Shown here: in pieces, positions 9,572-20,019 of the stretch
Layout: each line of letters starts with the position of its first letter
How positions within the stretch are numbered: the stretch's first letter is position 1
Assembly: GCA_037447655.1 (NCBI GenBank)
Contig: JBBHKE010000967.1
Location: forward strand, 416,297 to 480,296
Source of the DNA: Zygnema cylindricum
Lineage: Eukaryota > Streptophyta > Zygnematophyceae > Zygnematales > Zygnemataceae
Reading direction: 5' to 3'
DNA length: 64,000 nucleotides
Program-made: the position numbers and the translations under genes
Notes under the pieces: model-generated
Seen by the model: only the letters and a program-made list of their open reading frames with translations
Database searches by the model: none
What the model was told of the DNA's origin: nothing

Positions 9572-11908
9572 AACATCACTGAAATCTACTTTTGTGAAAT
9601 CGAACGTCTAGGAGGAGCTCATGGTGGTTAGAAAAATTTAGGGGTACAAATACTCGGGGGGAATTTGGGTCGAGTATTATGATAACTTTTGTGCATTTAT
9701 TGATGTACACTCTTTTGTTGGGGGGTCATTTCATGAGTTTCAGCAGGCAACTCTACTTATTAGAGGTCTTTCTAGTATCATGAAAGGTGTATCTACTCAG
9801 TTAAAGAGTCATGATAAAGCTAGTTAGTCATTTCAATTAGCATATAATCTTATATTGGAGGAAGATTGTAATACTAAACTCCTTGAATAAGAAGGAAAGG
9901 TTGAAGCTTTTGCCACAGACTTTCACAAAAAAAACCAGTTTAATTAGAATATGAATAAGTTTAACCAGAATCAGAATCAGTTTCATCAGTTTAATCAGAG
10001 GCCAAATAGAAAATCTTCTACTGCATGTTTCTATTGTTCTGAGAAAGTTCATGGATACAGGTACTGTCATTAGCTGAAAAAGGCAAATGAGACAGGTTTA
10101 TACAAGCTAGGTTGGAAGTAAAGCGAATATCACATAGGCTTTTCTGGAAACCCTACCCGTAGAGATGCTCTTTTTTCAGCTTTTGCAACTGATGCTGATG
10201 AGTCTCTAAACTTCAATGAGCAAGAGGAGGGAGAATTATTTGTTATTGCGTCAACAATAGAGGGTCCTTAGAATGCAAGATGGCATGGAGGGTCCTTAGG
10301 ATGCAAGATGGATCATGGACACGGGAGCATCAGCCCACATGTGTTGGAACGAGGCGGCTTTTACAAAGGTGTTGCAAACACTTCCAAAGAGTATCTACTA
10401 TGCTTGTGGCATGAGTGTTCAAACCTCAGCTCAAGGTGATGCTTCTTTAATGGTAGATGTGGGGGGGAAGTCAGTAGAGAGAACTCTTCATAATGTTTTG
10501 TATGTTCCAAACTTAAAAAAAAAAATTTTCTCTACATCCTTAGTGGAGAGCAAAGGCTTTGAAGTCATTCTGAAAGGAGGTAGACAGGTTGTTAACAAGA
10601 AAGGAAAAGTAGCAGTTACACGAACTAGAGATTCTAGCAAAATGTACCGGATGGACGTGGCTGAATCAAAGGAAAATGATGTTTTCTACTCCAGTGTCGA
10701 GTCTGATAATGAGTTGTGGCATAAAAGATAAGGACACATGAATTATGATAGTCTAAAAAAAATGGTGAATTCGGGAAAAGTTAATGGAGTGTTTCTCACC
10801 TATCATCCTATAAAATCATGTGATGCAGTTCACTTGGTAAGATCCACAGATTGCCATTTCCACAGGAAACAAATCACATATCGGAATGAGTTCTACAGCT
10901 AATACATTCAGATGTTCTCGCTCCTTCACAAGTGGCTTCGGCTGGAGGCGTCCACTATATTGTCACATTCACTGATGACTACTCCAGGTACACGAAAGTT
11001 TACTTCATGCAGCATAAAAGTGAAGTGTTTACGCACTTCAAACAGTACAATGCGTGGACCGAAAAGCTTCATAGAGTTTCGATCTTGGCGCTGAGATCGG
11101 ACAATGGGGGAGAATACACATCAAAGGAATTCAAAGAATTTTTTCTTGAGGAAGATATCACTCACAGTCTTACAGTTCCAAACACACTGGAACAAAATGG
11201 CGTTTGTGAAAGACTAAATAGGACAGTGAGAGAGAGTGCTCGGTCCATGCTTGCAAATAAAGGGCTCGATTTGAAATTCTGGGCTGAAGCACTTAAGTGT
11301 GTTGTCTATATTAAAAACATAATTGCTTCTAGATGTGTTAACACTACACCTTATGAGCTTTGGACAGGAGAAAAACCTGATGTTAGTCACTTTAAGATTT
11401 TTGGTAGCAAGTGCTTTATTTTAGACACTTCACAGAATAGATGGAAAATGGAGGCTAATGGCTTACTTGGGATTTTGATGGGGTATGATGATAATGCAAA
11501 AGGGTATAGAGTTTTTGTACTTGAGAAACAGAAGTTGATTATCTCAAGAAATATCTAGATTAAAGAAGAAAAGGATTCGGTTAACTTATTTAAAATGCCA
11601 CATAAACAGGAAAAGGAAAAACATGAATATGTTATTTTTCACCATACACAACGAGTCTACTTTCCAACAGCAAATGGGACACCTCTTCCTTCAGTTTCTC
11701 TAGTGCCATCACATGATGCTTCAACACAAGTTACAACTGAGGAGGAAGGAACTGCTACACAATCAGTACCAGCTCAGGTTACGGTTCAAACAAAGAAAAA
11801 AAATCAGAGGCTGCCGACGAGTTCAGCCTCAGAATTTCTTGGGGGAAAGATATCTAGCAGCTGTCTGCAAGCAAACTCTCACTTGCTTTTTCTGCAGCTA
11901 GAGAGGGG
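9572..11908 (+). pseudogene. pol: Element E gag, protease and integrase (5' part of pol)
   Basis: Plus-strand copia polyprotein truncated at its 5' end by D. Visible in order: capsid block ending in ATLLIRGLSSIMKGV (about 9745-9790); a zinc knuckle (CFYCSEKVHGYRYC); protease with an intact MDTGASAHM active site (10312-10340); the HHCC region (ELWHKR...GHMNYDSL); and an integrase core with all three acidic residues (HSDV about 10903-10914, RSDNGGEYTS about 11095-11120, EQNGVCERLNR about 11190-11220). It ends with the integrase C-terminal block (YELWTGEKPDVSHFKIFGSK) and a linker. Stops and frameshifts occur, for example in gag, after HKR and in the HHCC region. It is interrupted at 11913 by element F and resumes at 18431. 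Confidence 0.85.
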
Positions 11909-12125
11909 CTTCTTGTAGAAATTAATGGTTTTAAAGTATTTTCTAGGTCTGAATAGAAATAAAGAAGCCGAGGCAGTCTACCTCTAACTTCTCTCTCCAA
12001 ACTCTCAAACTTGTCGCAGTCACTAAGAAATTGGAGAGGAAGCTAGAGCCATGGCTACCTAGGCTATCCTGAGGTTTACGGGAAATTTATACTAGTTAGG
12101 GAATTATTTACTAAAAGGTCTATGC

Positions 12126-12200
12126 TGGCCACAGGATTTGATCCTGGTACCTACCGGCCGACAGATAGTAAATAGCCGGTAGCCTTAGCCGTTAAGTCTA
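12126..12200 (-). promoter_or_regulatory. tRNA-like block in U3 of element F, antisense
   Basis: On the minus strand, AACGGCTAAGGCTACCGG (A-box-like) is followed by GGTACCAGGATCAAATCCTG (T-arm or B-box-like) with tRNA-like spacing. The same block is found in the same relative orientation in the other LTRs of this lineage. Confidence 0.5.
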
Positions 12201-12587
12201 AAAGTAGTCTTACGCATTATATAGTACGATAATAAATTAAACAATAAATCATAGGATATATCATTTAACTATAATTGTTAACGGGATACATAGATCTGGT
12301 ATGTAAAAGTACGAATTGCGGTACGGATAAGAAATCAATACCGCGCATAGATTTCGTAAGCGAAACAAATACCGCGCATGTAATTATTACGGCTACGATC
12401 AAATACGAGTTTAATCGGACGGCGGGAATAAGCGCCGAGATCGCGGAAGAAGAATGCGGCGGTTTGTGGGCATCGCCACATCGGATGACAGTGGCGATGT
12501 TACATTGGAGCGCGGCATCTCCGAGGATTAAAGGAGCGAATCCGGACATACCACGTGTCGACATTTAGGCCATGTCATACAATGTCC

Positions 12588-12651
12588 GTACATAAAGTAC
12601 ACCGGCAGCTGTACTTTTTCGTACGGAACTGTAATCTTATTGGTTCCGTAC
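12588..12651 (+). promoter_or_regulatory. GTAC-rich promoter segment of element F LTR
   Basis: Five GTAC cores occur in 64 bp (12588, 12597, 12611, 12621, 12648), about 100 bp before the TATA position. GTAC is the core site of plant SBP/SPL factors, including copper-response factors. That these bind here is inference. Confidence 0.4.
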
Positions 12652-12801
12652 ATCAGTAGATAGAGTCTGTGAGAGAGATAGGACTTAGAAAAATTAGAAG
12701 ATAGGACCCTCTCTCCCAGAGAGCTTCTGTACAAAAGGTCAACTTTGACCCTCCATAACTTACGACTCAGGGGAGCAAATTCAAAGATTCTTTTTGCTAT
12801 C

Positions 12802-12835
12802 GACTCAGGGAAGTCTTGTCTTCACAAGGGTGAAG
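12802..12835 (+). promoter_or_regulatory. Tandem leader stem-loops of element F
   Basis: First, a weak stem GACTCAGGGAAGTC (12802-12815). Second, a perfect 6-bp stem CTTCAC/GTGAAG with a 4-nt loop (12820-12835). Both lie in the transcribed leader between TATA and primer site, and both recur with compensatory base changes in the other LTRs. Confidence 0.6.
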
Positions 12836-12960
12836 TTGGTCAAAGTTTTTGTCTGTCAGGGTGGCAGTTATTTTTTCTGAAACACAAAGGGGTCAAGGTT
12901 ATCCTAGAGGCTTCTTGGAAGCTGTCCACTCTGAGGACTTATGGTGGTCTCAGAGTTCAA

Positions 12961-12974
12961 GTTATGGGCCCACC
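12961..12974 (+). promoter_or_regulatory. Primer-binding site of element F, containing the gag ATG
   Basis: GTTATGGGCCCACC, one base after the LTR. It is complementary to 14 nt of the anticodon arm of plant tRNA-iMet. The ATG at 12964-12966 opens the gag frame. Confidence 0.8.
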
Positions 12975-14091
12975 CTCTAGGGTACCAATCTTTAATGGAA
13001 CAAGCTTCATATACTGAGAAAGTATGATGATAGGAGCTCTATGCGAAAAAAGGTTTTAGGGGATAGTGAGTGGACGGTTGGGGCGCCCATCAAGTCTTCG
13101 AATTCCTCCAGGGTTTGGAGGAAGCAGATTCACCAGAGAAGAGGATCCACCTTCAACGGAGGAAACAAAAGAAGGAGAGGTGGTGGACAAAGGAAGGGAG
13201 AAGTAGGCGACCACACCAATAGCAATTGGTTCGGCATTCATGTCACCTATTCCGAGGAACGAGGAGAATGATACTGAAACTTGGGACTTCAACAATATGG
13301 CGGCAAAGCACTTCATCCTACGCCATCTGACTCAAGGACTTGCATGTCCTCATTTGCAGGTAGAAAGGGCATCCGATCTTTGGATGGCTCTCATAGAGAT
13401 GTACCGAAGTGGTACGATTCAACAACAACAGTTGGCAAATCAGAAAGTTAAGGAGAATGTATACAAAGGGGGAAATATGTTGGATTTTTGCAATGAGCTT
13501 GCTACACTCTTGATGGAGCTAGAGAGTGCGGGAAAAGATTTTAGTGAAAAAGAAAAGGTTAACTGTTTACTGATGAAGTTACCTGATGAGTTCGAGAACA
13601 TAGTCAACCGTGTGCAGGACTTGCCGGACTCAAGGTGGATATGGAACTCAATAGTAGGGATGATTCTCGTTCGAGAGAATACGATTGAGATCCGAAGGGT
13701 AGGAAAGAGTGGCCAAGCCTTGGCAACAGCGACTGACTGGAGGAAGAAGGATTCCCGAAAACCAGTCGGGAACTATGGGGGTAGGGAGCAGAAAAAACAG
13801 GCTGAGGAGTTCAAACCAAGGGCTCCCAAAGGTTTATGTCATTTTTGTAAGAAACCTGGGCACTAAATGGCAGAGTGCACTAAGCTAACCGAGCTTTGGT
13901 TAAAGGAGGGGCAGACCGGTGGTACCCCGAGAGGAAAGAAAAAGGCCCTTGTCACACAGGTACTTGAGGCGGAATCCGAGGACGAGGACGATGAGCTCCT
14001 TTTGGATGAGGAGTTGGAGGCGAAAAATGAGGTTGAAATTCCACGAAGGCAGAAATGTGCTTACGGTGGATTGAAAGGTGAAGCAGGCTAG
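12964..14091 (+). pseudogene. gag: Element F gag with stop codons
   Basis: The frame opens at the primer-site ATG (M-G-P-P-S-R-V-P-I-F-N-G) and continues in the same frame into the gag body, interrupted by TGA at about 13016, a TAG in the conserved RF*GIVSGR block and a TAG near 13213. The longest open part (13240-13866) carries the capsid blocks (MAAKHFILRHLTQ, YRSGTIQQQQLANQ, EKVNCLLMKLPDEF) and most of a CCHC knuckle (CHFCKKPGH). A TAA follows the His of the knuckle, then the last Cys (MAEC). An acidic tail runs to a TAG at 14089, in place of a conserved Trp just before protease. Confidence 0.85.
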
Positions 14092-17000
14092 ATTATAGAG
14101 ATCAGGTGCCTCCATGCACATGTGTAAGGATAGGCACCTGTTCACTAAGATAAGAAAGATTCCCACCGTAGAGATAGAGTACGGGGATGGGAGGATAGTC
14201 ACCACTACTCTTGTAGGATCGGTAGATCTGAAAGTGTTAGTAGAAGGAAAGACATCAATATTAAAATTCTCCGATGTATTGTTTATTCTCGAGCTGAAGA
14301 AAAACCTTATTTCTACATCTATATTAGATGATAAGGGTTTTTTCACTAGCACTAGAGAAGGAGTCTTTACTGCTAGTTTTGAGGAGGATGTCTATTTCAT
14401 TGCTGAGAAAGGTAGCCATGAGATGTTTAGGCTGATCTTAAGTAATGAAACGAAGAAACTTTATTATGCTGGTGTTCATGATATTATGATGTGGCATAAG
14501 AGGCTTTGGCATGTGAATCTAGACAAGTTAAGAGAGATGAAAAAGATGGGAGTGGTGGAAGGGATTAAGTTTAGTGAGAATGATAATATAAGTGATTGTA
14601 GTGGATGTGCTCAAGGTAAAACACACAGATTACCCTTTCCTAAATCAACCACCTATAAGGGAGAAAAAATTCTAGATCTAGTACACACAGATATTTGGGG
14701 ACCGGCTAGAGTGCCCTCAACGGGGGGGAAGAGATTTATGATGACTATAACTGATGATTGGTCTCGGTATTCCCGGGTGTATTTTTTGAAAAACAAGTCA
14801 GAAGCTCAGGATTGTTTTAGACAATATAAAGCATGAAGCGAAAAACTCCATGAAACTCCAATCAAGAGAGTATGGAGTGACAATGGTGGAGAGTATACTT
14901 CTAACCAGTTTGAGGATTTTCTGAAGGAAGATGGGGTCGAACACCAAAAGACAGTTCTAGAAAATCTGGAACAGAATGGGGTAGCTGAAAGGTTAAATAT
15001 AACACTAAGTGATAGTGCTATAAGTATGTTGTCGGATAAGAAGATAGGAAAAAGGTTTTGGGCAGAAGTAATGAACGGTGCTAATTACCTCAAAAATAGA
15101 GTTCTTACTTCAGCTATAAAAGATCAAACACCTTATGAGAGATGGACAGGCCGGAAACCAGACTTATCTCACTTAAAGGTTTTCGGCAGTCAAGTATTCA
15201 GTCTAGATACAGATCAATCTAATTGGAAGCTAGATCCTAAAGGAAAACCGAGATACTTATTAGGATATGATGAGGATGTTAAAGGATATAGAGTTTATGA
15301 TCTAAAAAGAGAAGATATAATCTTAGTAAAGCATCTAGTAGTTATGGATGAAGGAAAGTGCGTGGATCCCTTCAAATATACAAAGTCAGTAAAAATCAGA
15401 TTTGAGTTAGAAAATTCCGATGACTTTGAGCTCCCTAACTATCCGAGTTTTAGAGACGATGACATTCTTGCAGGTACAAATCAGACCGAAAAGGACTCGG
15501 CTGTGGGAACTCCAGTAGCAACTCTACCCGAAGCGGAAGACGTGGTGGAAATTGATTCGGAATCAAGGGATAGGGGAGAAGCCGAGTTTGTTCGAAAGAA
15601 TCCACGAGAACCATCTATTCCGGCCTCAGATTTTGAGGGGGGAGGAGAAGTAGCAAAAGACTGCAAGAAAAACAGGTTAATAACAAGGTAACTAAACTAT
15701 CTTATCAAGATGAACCTCAAACTTATGGAGAGGCGATGACTTGTCCAGAAAGAAACCGGTGGAAGACAGCCATCAATGAGGAGATGGCCTTATTTATGGT
15801 AGTCGATACTTGGGAGCTGGTGGATTGTCCACCTAACCGAAAACCAATCGGTTGTAAGTGGGTTTTCAAATTAAAATTGAACCCAGATAACACAATCAAG
15901 CGCTACAAGGCCCGACTAGTGGCAAAGGGATTTACACTAAAAGAGGGAATTGACTACAAGGAAACCTTTGCCCCGGTGGTCAGATTTCCCTCCGTCCGCA
16001 TACTTCTCAGCCTGGCAGCAGCGGAAGACATAGAAGTGCACCAGATGGACATCAAAACAGCCTTTTTGCATGGAGAATTAGAAGAGGAGATCTTCATGCG
16101 ACAACTCGAAGGGTTTGTGGAGGAAGGAGAGGAGAGTAAGGTATGCCGGCTGATTAAATCTCTTTATGGTTTCAAATAGGCGCCTCGACAGTGGTATAAG
16201 AAGCTTGATGAGTTTCTTACCGGTCTGGGATATATCCGGATCAGCTCAGATCACTCAATCTATGTTTTAGAAGATGAGGAAGGTTTTATATTTATTGCAA
16301 TTTATGTTGATGATTTTCTTGTTTTAAGTAAATTAATGGAAAAAATTAATAAACAAAAAACCGATCTTAAGGGGAGATTTGAAATGAAGGATATGGGGGA
16401 AGCAAAATATATTTCGGGAATTCAAGTAGAGAGAGACCGAAAAAGAAAAATTATAAGATTGACTCAAAAAGAAGCAATAGGGAACATGCTTGAAAAAATT
16501 CAAATTGATAAAGCTAATAGTTGTACAACTCAAATGGAGTTGAAGAAGGGAAGTGAGGGGAGAGAGGAAGAAGTAGTCATAGTCTTAGACGAGGAATTAT
16601 CTCCTGAAGAACAGAAGTTCATGCAGACTATTCCTTAGAGACAAGTAGTGGGAAGTCTAATCTATTTTATGAATTGTACCCGACCGGATTTAGCTGCAGC
16701 TGTAGGAGTGCTGAGTAGAAGTCTAAATGCTCCCACTAAGATGGATTCCGAGGCAGCTAAGAGAGTCCTTAGATACTTGATAGGAACTAGGGATCTATGA
16801 TTGCATTTGGGTGGGGAGAAGAGTGACATCACTACTAGGAGTGATTCCAGTTAAAGTGATGCTCCGATGAGGAGATGCACTTCTGGATATGTATTATATG
16901 TGGGTGATGGGGCTTGTTGTTGGAGTAGCAAACAGCAAAAGGTTATTGCTCAGTCCACCATGGAGGCTGAGTATATGGCCTCTTGCTCTGTTGTAAAAGA

Positions 17001-17298
17001 ATTGATGTGGGTCAAGTCTTTGTTGGGTGAGCTTGGTCATCTTAAGAGTGGTGTGCAGAAAATATTTTGTGATAATCAGGCAGCAATTGCTATTTATGCC
17101 AATCCTAAACATCATTTTAAAGCCAAACACATGGACATCAGACTCAGCTTTGTTAGAGAGAAAGTAGAAAATAAAATAATCAGTTTAGAGTACCGACCAG
17201 ATAGTGAGATGGTAGCAGATATGATGACCAAACCTGTGCGTTCCCCTAAGCTAATTTTCTGCAAGGAGAAGTGTGGTATGAAATTAAAGATTGACTAG
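14092..17298 (+). pseudogene. pol: Element F pol: protease, integrase, reverse transcriptase, RNase H
   Basis: Protease: the active-site stretch is frameshifted (IIEIRC where IVDSGAS is expected), so it is inactive; its flank MHMCKDRHLF is intact. Integrase: HHCC region (WHKRLWHVN ... CSGCAQGK), first Asp (LVHTDIWGPAR), second Asp in a shifted frame (WSDNGGEYTS, about 14872-14902), Glu (EQNGVAERLN, about 14973). RT: entry block at 15736-16179, FK stop APRQW near 16178, and a YVDD catalytic box (about 16308). RNase H: 16640-17298, with MEAEYMASC and the closing FCDNQAAI and MADMMTKP blocks (here VADMMTKP). At least eight separate open pieces are needed to cover pol. Confidence 0.87.
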
Positions 17299-17311
17299 AA
17301 AATAAGGGGAG
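17299..17311 (+). promoter_or_regulatory. Polypurine tract of element F
   Basis: The purine run AAAATAAGGGGAG sits directly before the 3' LTR, the expected plus-strand primer. It overlaps the bases just after the RNase H stop. Confidence 0.75.
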
Positions 17312-18425
17312 TGTAGAAATTAATGGTTTTAAAGTATTTTCTAGGTCTGAATAGAAATAAAGAAGCCGAGGCAGTCTACCTCTAACTTCTCTCTCTAAAC
17401 TCTCAAACTTGTCGCAGTCATTGAGAAATTGGAGAGGAAGCTAGAGCCATGGCTACCTAGGCTATCCTGAGGTTTAAGGGAAATTTATACTAGTTAGGGG
17501 ATTATTTACTAAAAGGTATATTTTATACTAGTTAGGGGATTATTTACTAAAAGGTATATGCCGTCCACAGGATTTGATCCTGGTACCTGCCGGCCAGAGG
17601 ATTTGATCCTGGTACCTGCCGGCCGACAGATAGTAAATAGCCAATAGCCTTAGCCGTTAAGTGTAGAAGTAGTCTTACGCATTATATAGTACGATAATTA
17701 ATTAAACAATAATTCGTAGGATATATCATTTAACTATAATTGTTAACGGGATACATAGATCTGGTATGTAAAAGTACGAATTGCGGTACGGATAAGAAAT
17801 CAATACCGCGCATAGATTTCGTAAGCGAAACAAATACCGCCCATGTATTTATTACGGCTACGATCAAATACGAGTTTAATCGGACGGCCGGAATTAGCGC
17901 CGAGATCGCGAAAGAAGAATGCGGCGGTTTGTGGGCATCGCCACATCGGATGACACGTGGCGATGTTACATTGGAGCGCCGCATCTCTGAGGATTAAAGG
18001 TGCGAATCCGGACATACCACGTGTCGACATTTAGGCCATGTCGTACAGTGTGCGTACATAAAGTACACCGGCAGCTGTACTTTTTCGTACGGAACTGTAA
18101 TATGATTGTTCCGTACATCAGTAGATAGAGTCTGTGAGAGAGATAGGACTTAGAAAAATTAGAAGATAGGACCCTCTCTCTCAGAGAGCTTCTGTACAAA
18201 AGGTCAACTTTGACCCTCCATAACTTACTGCTCAGGAGAGCAAATTCAGAGATTCTTTTTGCTATCGACTCACGGGAGTCTTGTCTTCACAAGGGTGAAT
18301 TTGTTTAAAGTTTTTGTCTGTCAGGGTGGCAGTTATTTTTGCTGAAACACAAAGGGGTCAAGGTTATCCTAGAGGCTTCTTGGAAGCTGTCCACTGTGAG
18401 GACTTATGGAGGTCTCAGAGTTTCA
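17312..18425 (+). repeat. 3' LTR of element F, with internal tandem duplications
   Basis: 1,114 bp, 68 bp longer than the 5' LTR. The difference is explained by two short tandem duplications: an AT-rich unit (about 17486-17560) and a unit carrying the T-arm-like motif (AGGATTTGATCCTGGTACCT, at about 17579 and 17598). It ends TTTCA before the right target duplication. Confidence 0.92.
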
Positions 18426-18430
18426 CCTCT

Positions 18431-20000
18431 AACGATTCAAAAGGCCTTCTAATCACCTGAGAGAAATCGGTGGATCGAGGCGGCAATGGATGAAATCAAG
18501 TCTATTATGGAGGCACACACATAGGAGCTGGTGGATCTTCCTCCGGGCAGAAAAGCCATCGGCAGCAAATGGGTCTTTAAGGTGAAGGTGTACCAAGATA
18601 ACACCATTGAAAGGTATAAAACTAGACTAGTGGCCAAAGGGTACAATCCAAAAGAAGGTATTGACTTTGACGAAACATTCTCTCTAGTTGTCAGATTTCC
18701 CATTGTCACAATTTTGCTAAGTCTAGCGGCTATAGAAAATATGGAAATACATCAAATGGATGTTTTAATGGCCTTCTTACATGGAGAATTAGAAGAAACC
18801 ATTTATATGAAGCAACTTGAAATGTATGTTGAAAAGGGAAAGGAAGAATTAGTGTGTAAATTGATGAAATCTTTGTGTGGGCTAAAACAAGCCCTACGTT
18901 AGTGGAATTTGAAGTTAGATGAGTTTTTGACTGGGCTAGGTTTTAAAAGAATTAGCTCAGATCATTCTATATATATCTTACAATGGGAGGATGGGATACT
19001 ATACATTGCTGTATATGTGGATGACTTATTAATAAGCAAGTTAAGGAATAAAAAAAACTACATTAAAGCGTCTTTAAGGTCTAGGTTCAAGATGAAGGAC
19101 CTCGGTGAGGCTAAGTATATCTTAGGAATACAGGTAGAAAGAGAAACAAACAAAAGACAAATTATGTTGACTCAGAAATAAACAATAGGTAACATGCTCA
19201 AAAAATTTGAAATGAAAAATGTAAAGGGATTTGTAACTCCCATGGAATTCAGCCTAAAATTGGAAGGAATTGATTCAAACTCAAGCATAATGGTTTGTGA
19301 GAGTCTAAATACACGAAAGAAGAGTTTATGGCTTCAAATCAATATAGACATGTAGTCGGAAGTCTTATATATTTTATGAATTATACGAGACTCAACATTG
19401 CAGCAGCTGTGGGAGTCTTAAGTATAATTTTGCAAAATCCTAAAAAGACAAACTGGGAAGCACCAAAAAAGGTGTTGAGATATCTTGCAGGTACTCGAAA
19501 TCTTAAGCTTGTACTCGGAGGAGGAGAGGTGAAAATACACACGTGGAGCGATGTTAGCTATGGAGACATGCCAAGCCGGAAATCTATAACCGGTTTTGTT
19601 CTGAAAATTGGAGATGAAACTTGCTATTGGAGTAGCAAATTACAAAAGGTTACAACTCAATCCACAATGGAGTTAGAATATATGGCAGCTGCTTTCGCCC
19701 TCTAGAAGCTCCTATGGGTCAAATCCATTTTAGAAGAATTTGGGTATATGCAAACATGTCCTCAGGCTATTTGGTGTGACAACCAGGCAACCATTGCAAT
19801 TGCCTCTAACCCCAGCCATCACTTTAAGAGCAAACACATGGATGTTAGACTTCACTTTGTCAAGGAAAAAATACTTGCAAAAGTCATTAAATTGTGTTAT
19901 TTAGAAGACGAGACGATGGTGGTTGACATGTTAACAAAAGCCCTTCCTACTTCTAAATTACTGTTTTGCATGGAAAATATTGGACTAAGTGAGTAACTGA
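18431..20000 (+). pseudogene. pol: Element E pol continued: reverse transcriptase and RNase H
   Basis: It resumes the E frame after F. RT entry block (NRWIEAAMDEI, SKWVFKVKVYQDNTIERYKTRLVAKG) from about 18460; MEIHQMDVLMAFLHGELEE; an intact YVDD box (about 19014-19025); and FKMKDLGEAKYILGIQVER. RNase H from about 19340, with TQSTMELEYMAAA and WCDNQATIAIA, ending in LPTSKLLFCMENIGLSE with its stop at 19996. Several stops and frameshifts break it (at about 18523, 18901, 19180 and 19704). Confidence 0.85.
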
Positions 20001-20019
20001 GTGTAAAGATTTAGGGAAG

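Larger units (their letters stand above)
11914..12959 (+). repeat. 5' LTR of element F
   Basis: 1,046 bp, TGTAGAAATTAATGG to AGTTCA. It holds the antisense tRNA-like block (12126-12200), a CACGTG box (about 12552), five GTAC cores between 12588 and 12651, a decayed TATA box (TACAAAAG, about 12731) and the two leader stem-loops (12802-12835). Confidence 0.93.
11914..18425 (+). mobile_element. Element F: complete Ty1/copia LTR retrotransposon (defective coding)
   Basis: 6,512 bp with both LTRs, primer site, gag, pol and polypurine tract. The target duplication is cttct (11909-11913) on the left and cctct (18426-18430) on the right, one mismatch in five. It splits the linker between integrase and RT of element E. 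The coding region has many stops, so it is a dead or trans-mobilised copy. Confidence 0.93.

Noticed and set aside
12960-13000. Standard plant primer site complementary to the 3' end of tRNA-iMet (TGGTATCAGAGC)
   Set aside because: I looked for it at the LTR-internal borders of B, C, F, K, N, P and W and did not find it; the anticodon-arm complement is there instead.
12745-13017. Open frame of about 70-90 codons repeated in many LTRs (also near 5670, 7806, 29395 and 36284)
   Set aside because: The frame begins at TTG or ACG-like codons without a consistent ATG. Its conservation is explained by the leader stem-loops and general LTR similarity. It stays a weak candidate for a leader peptide only.
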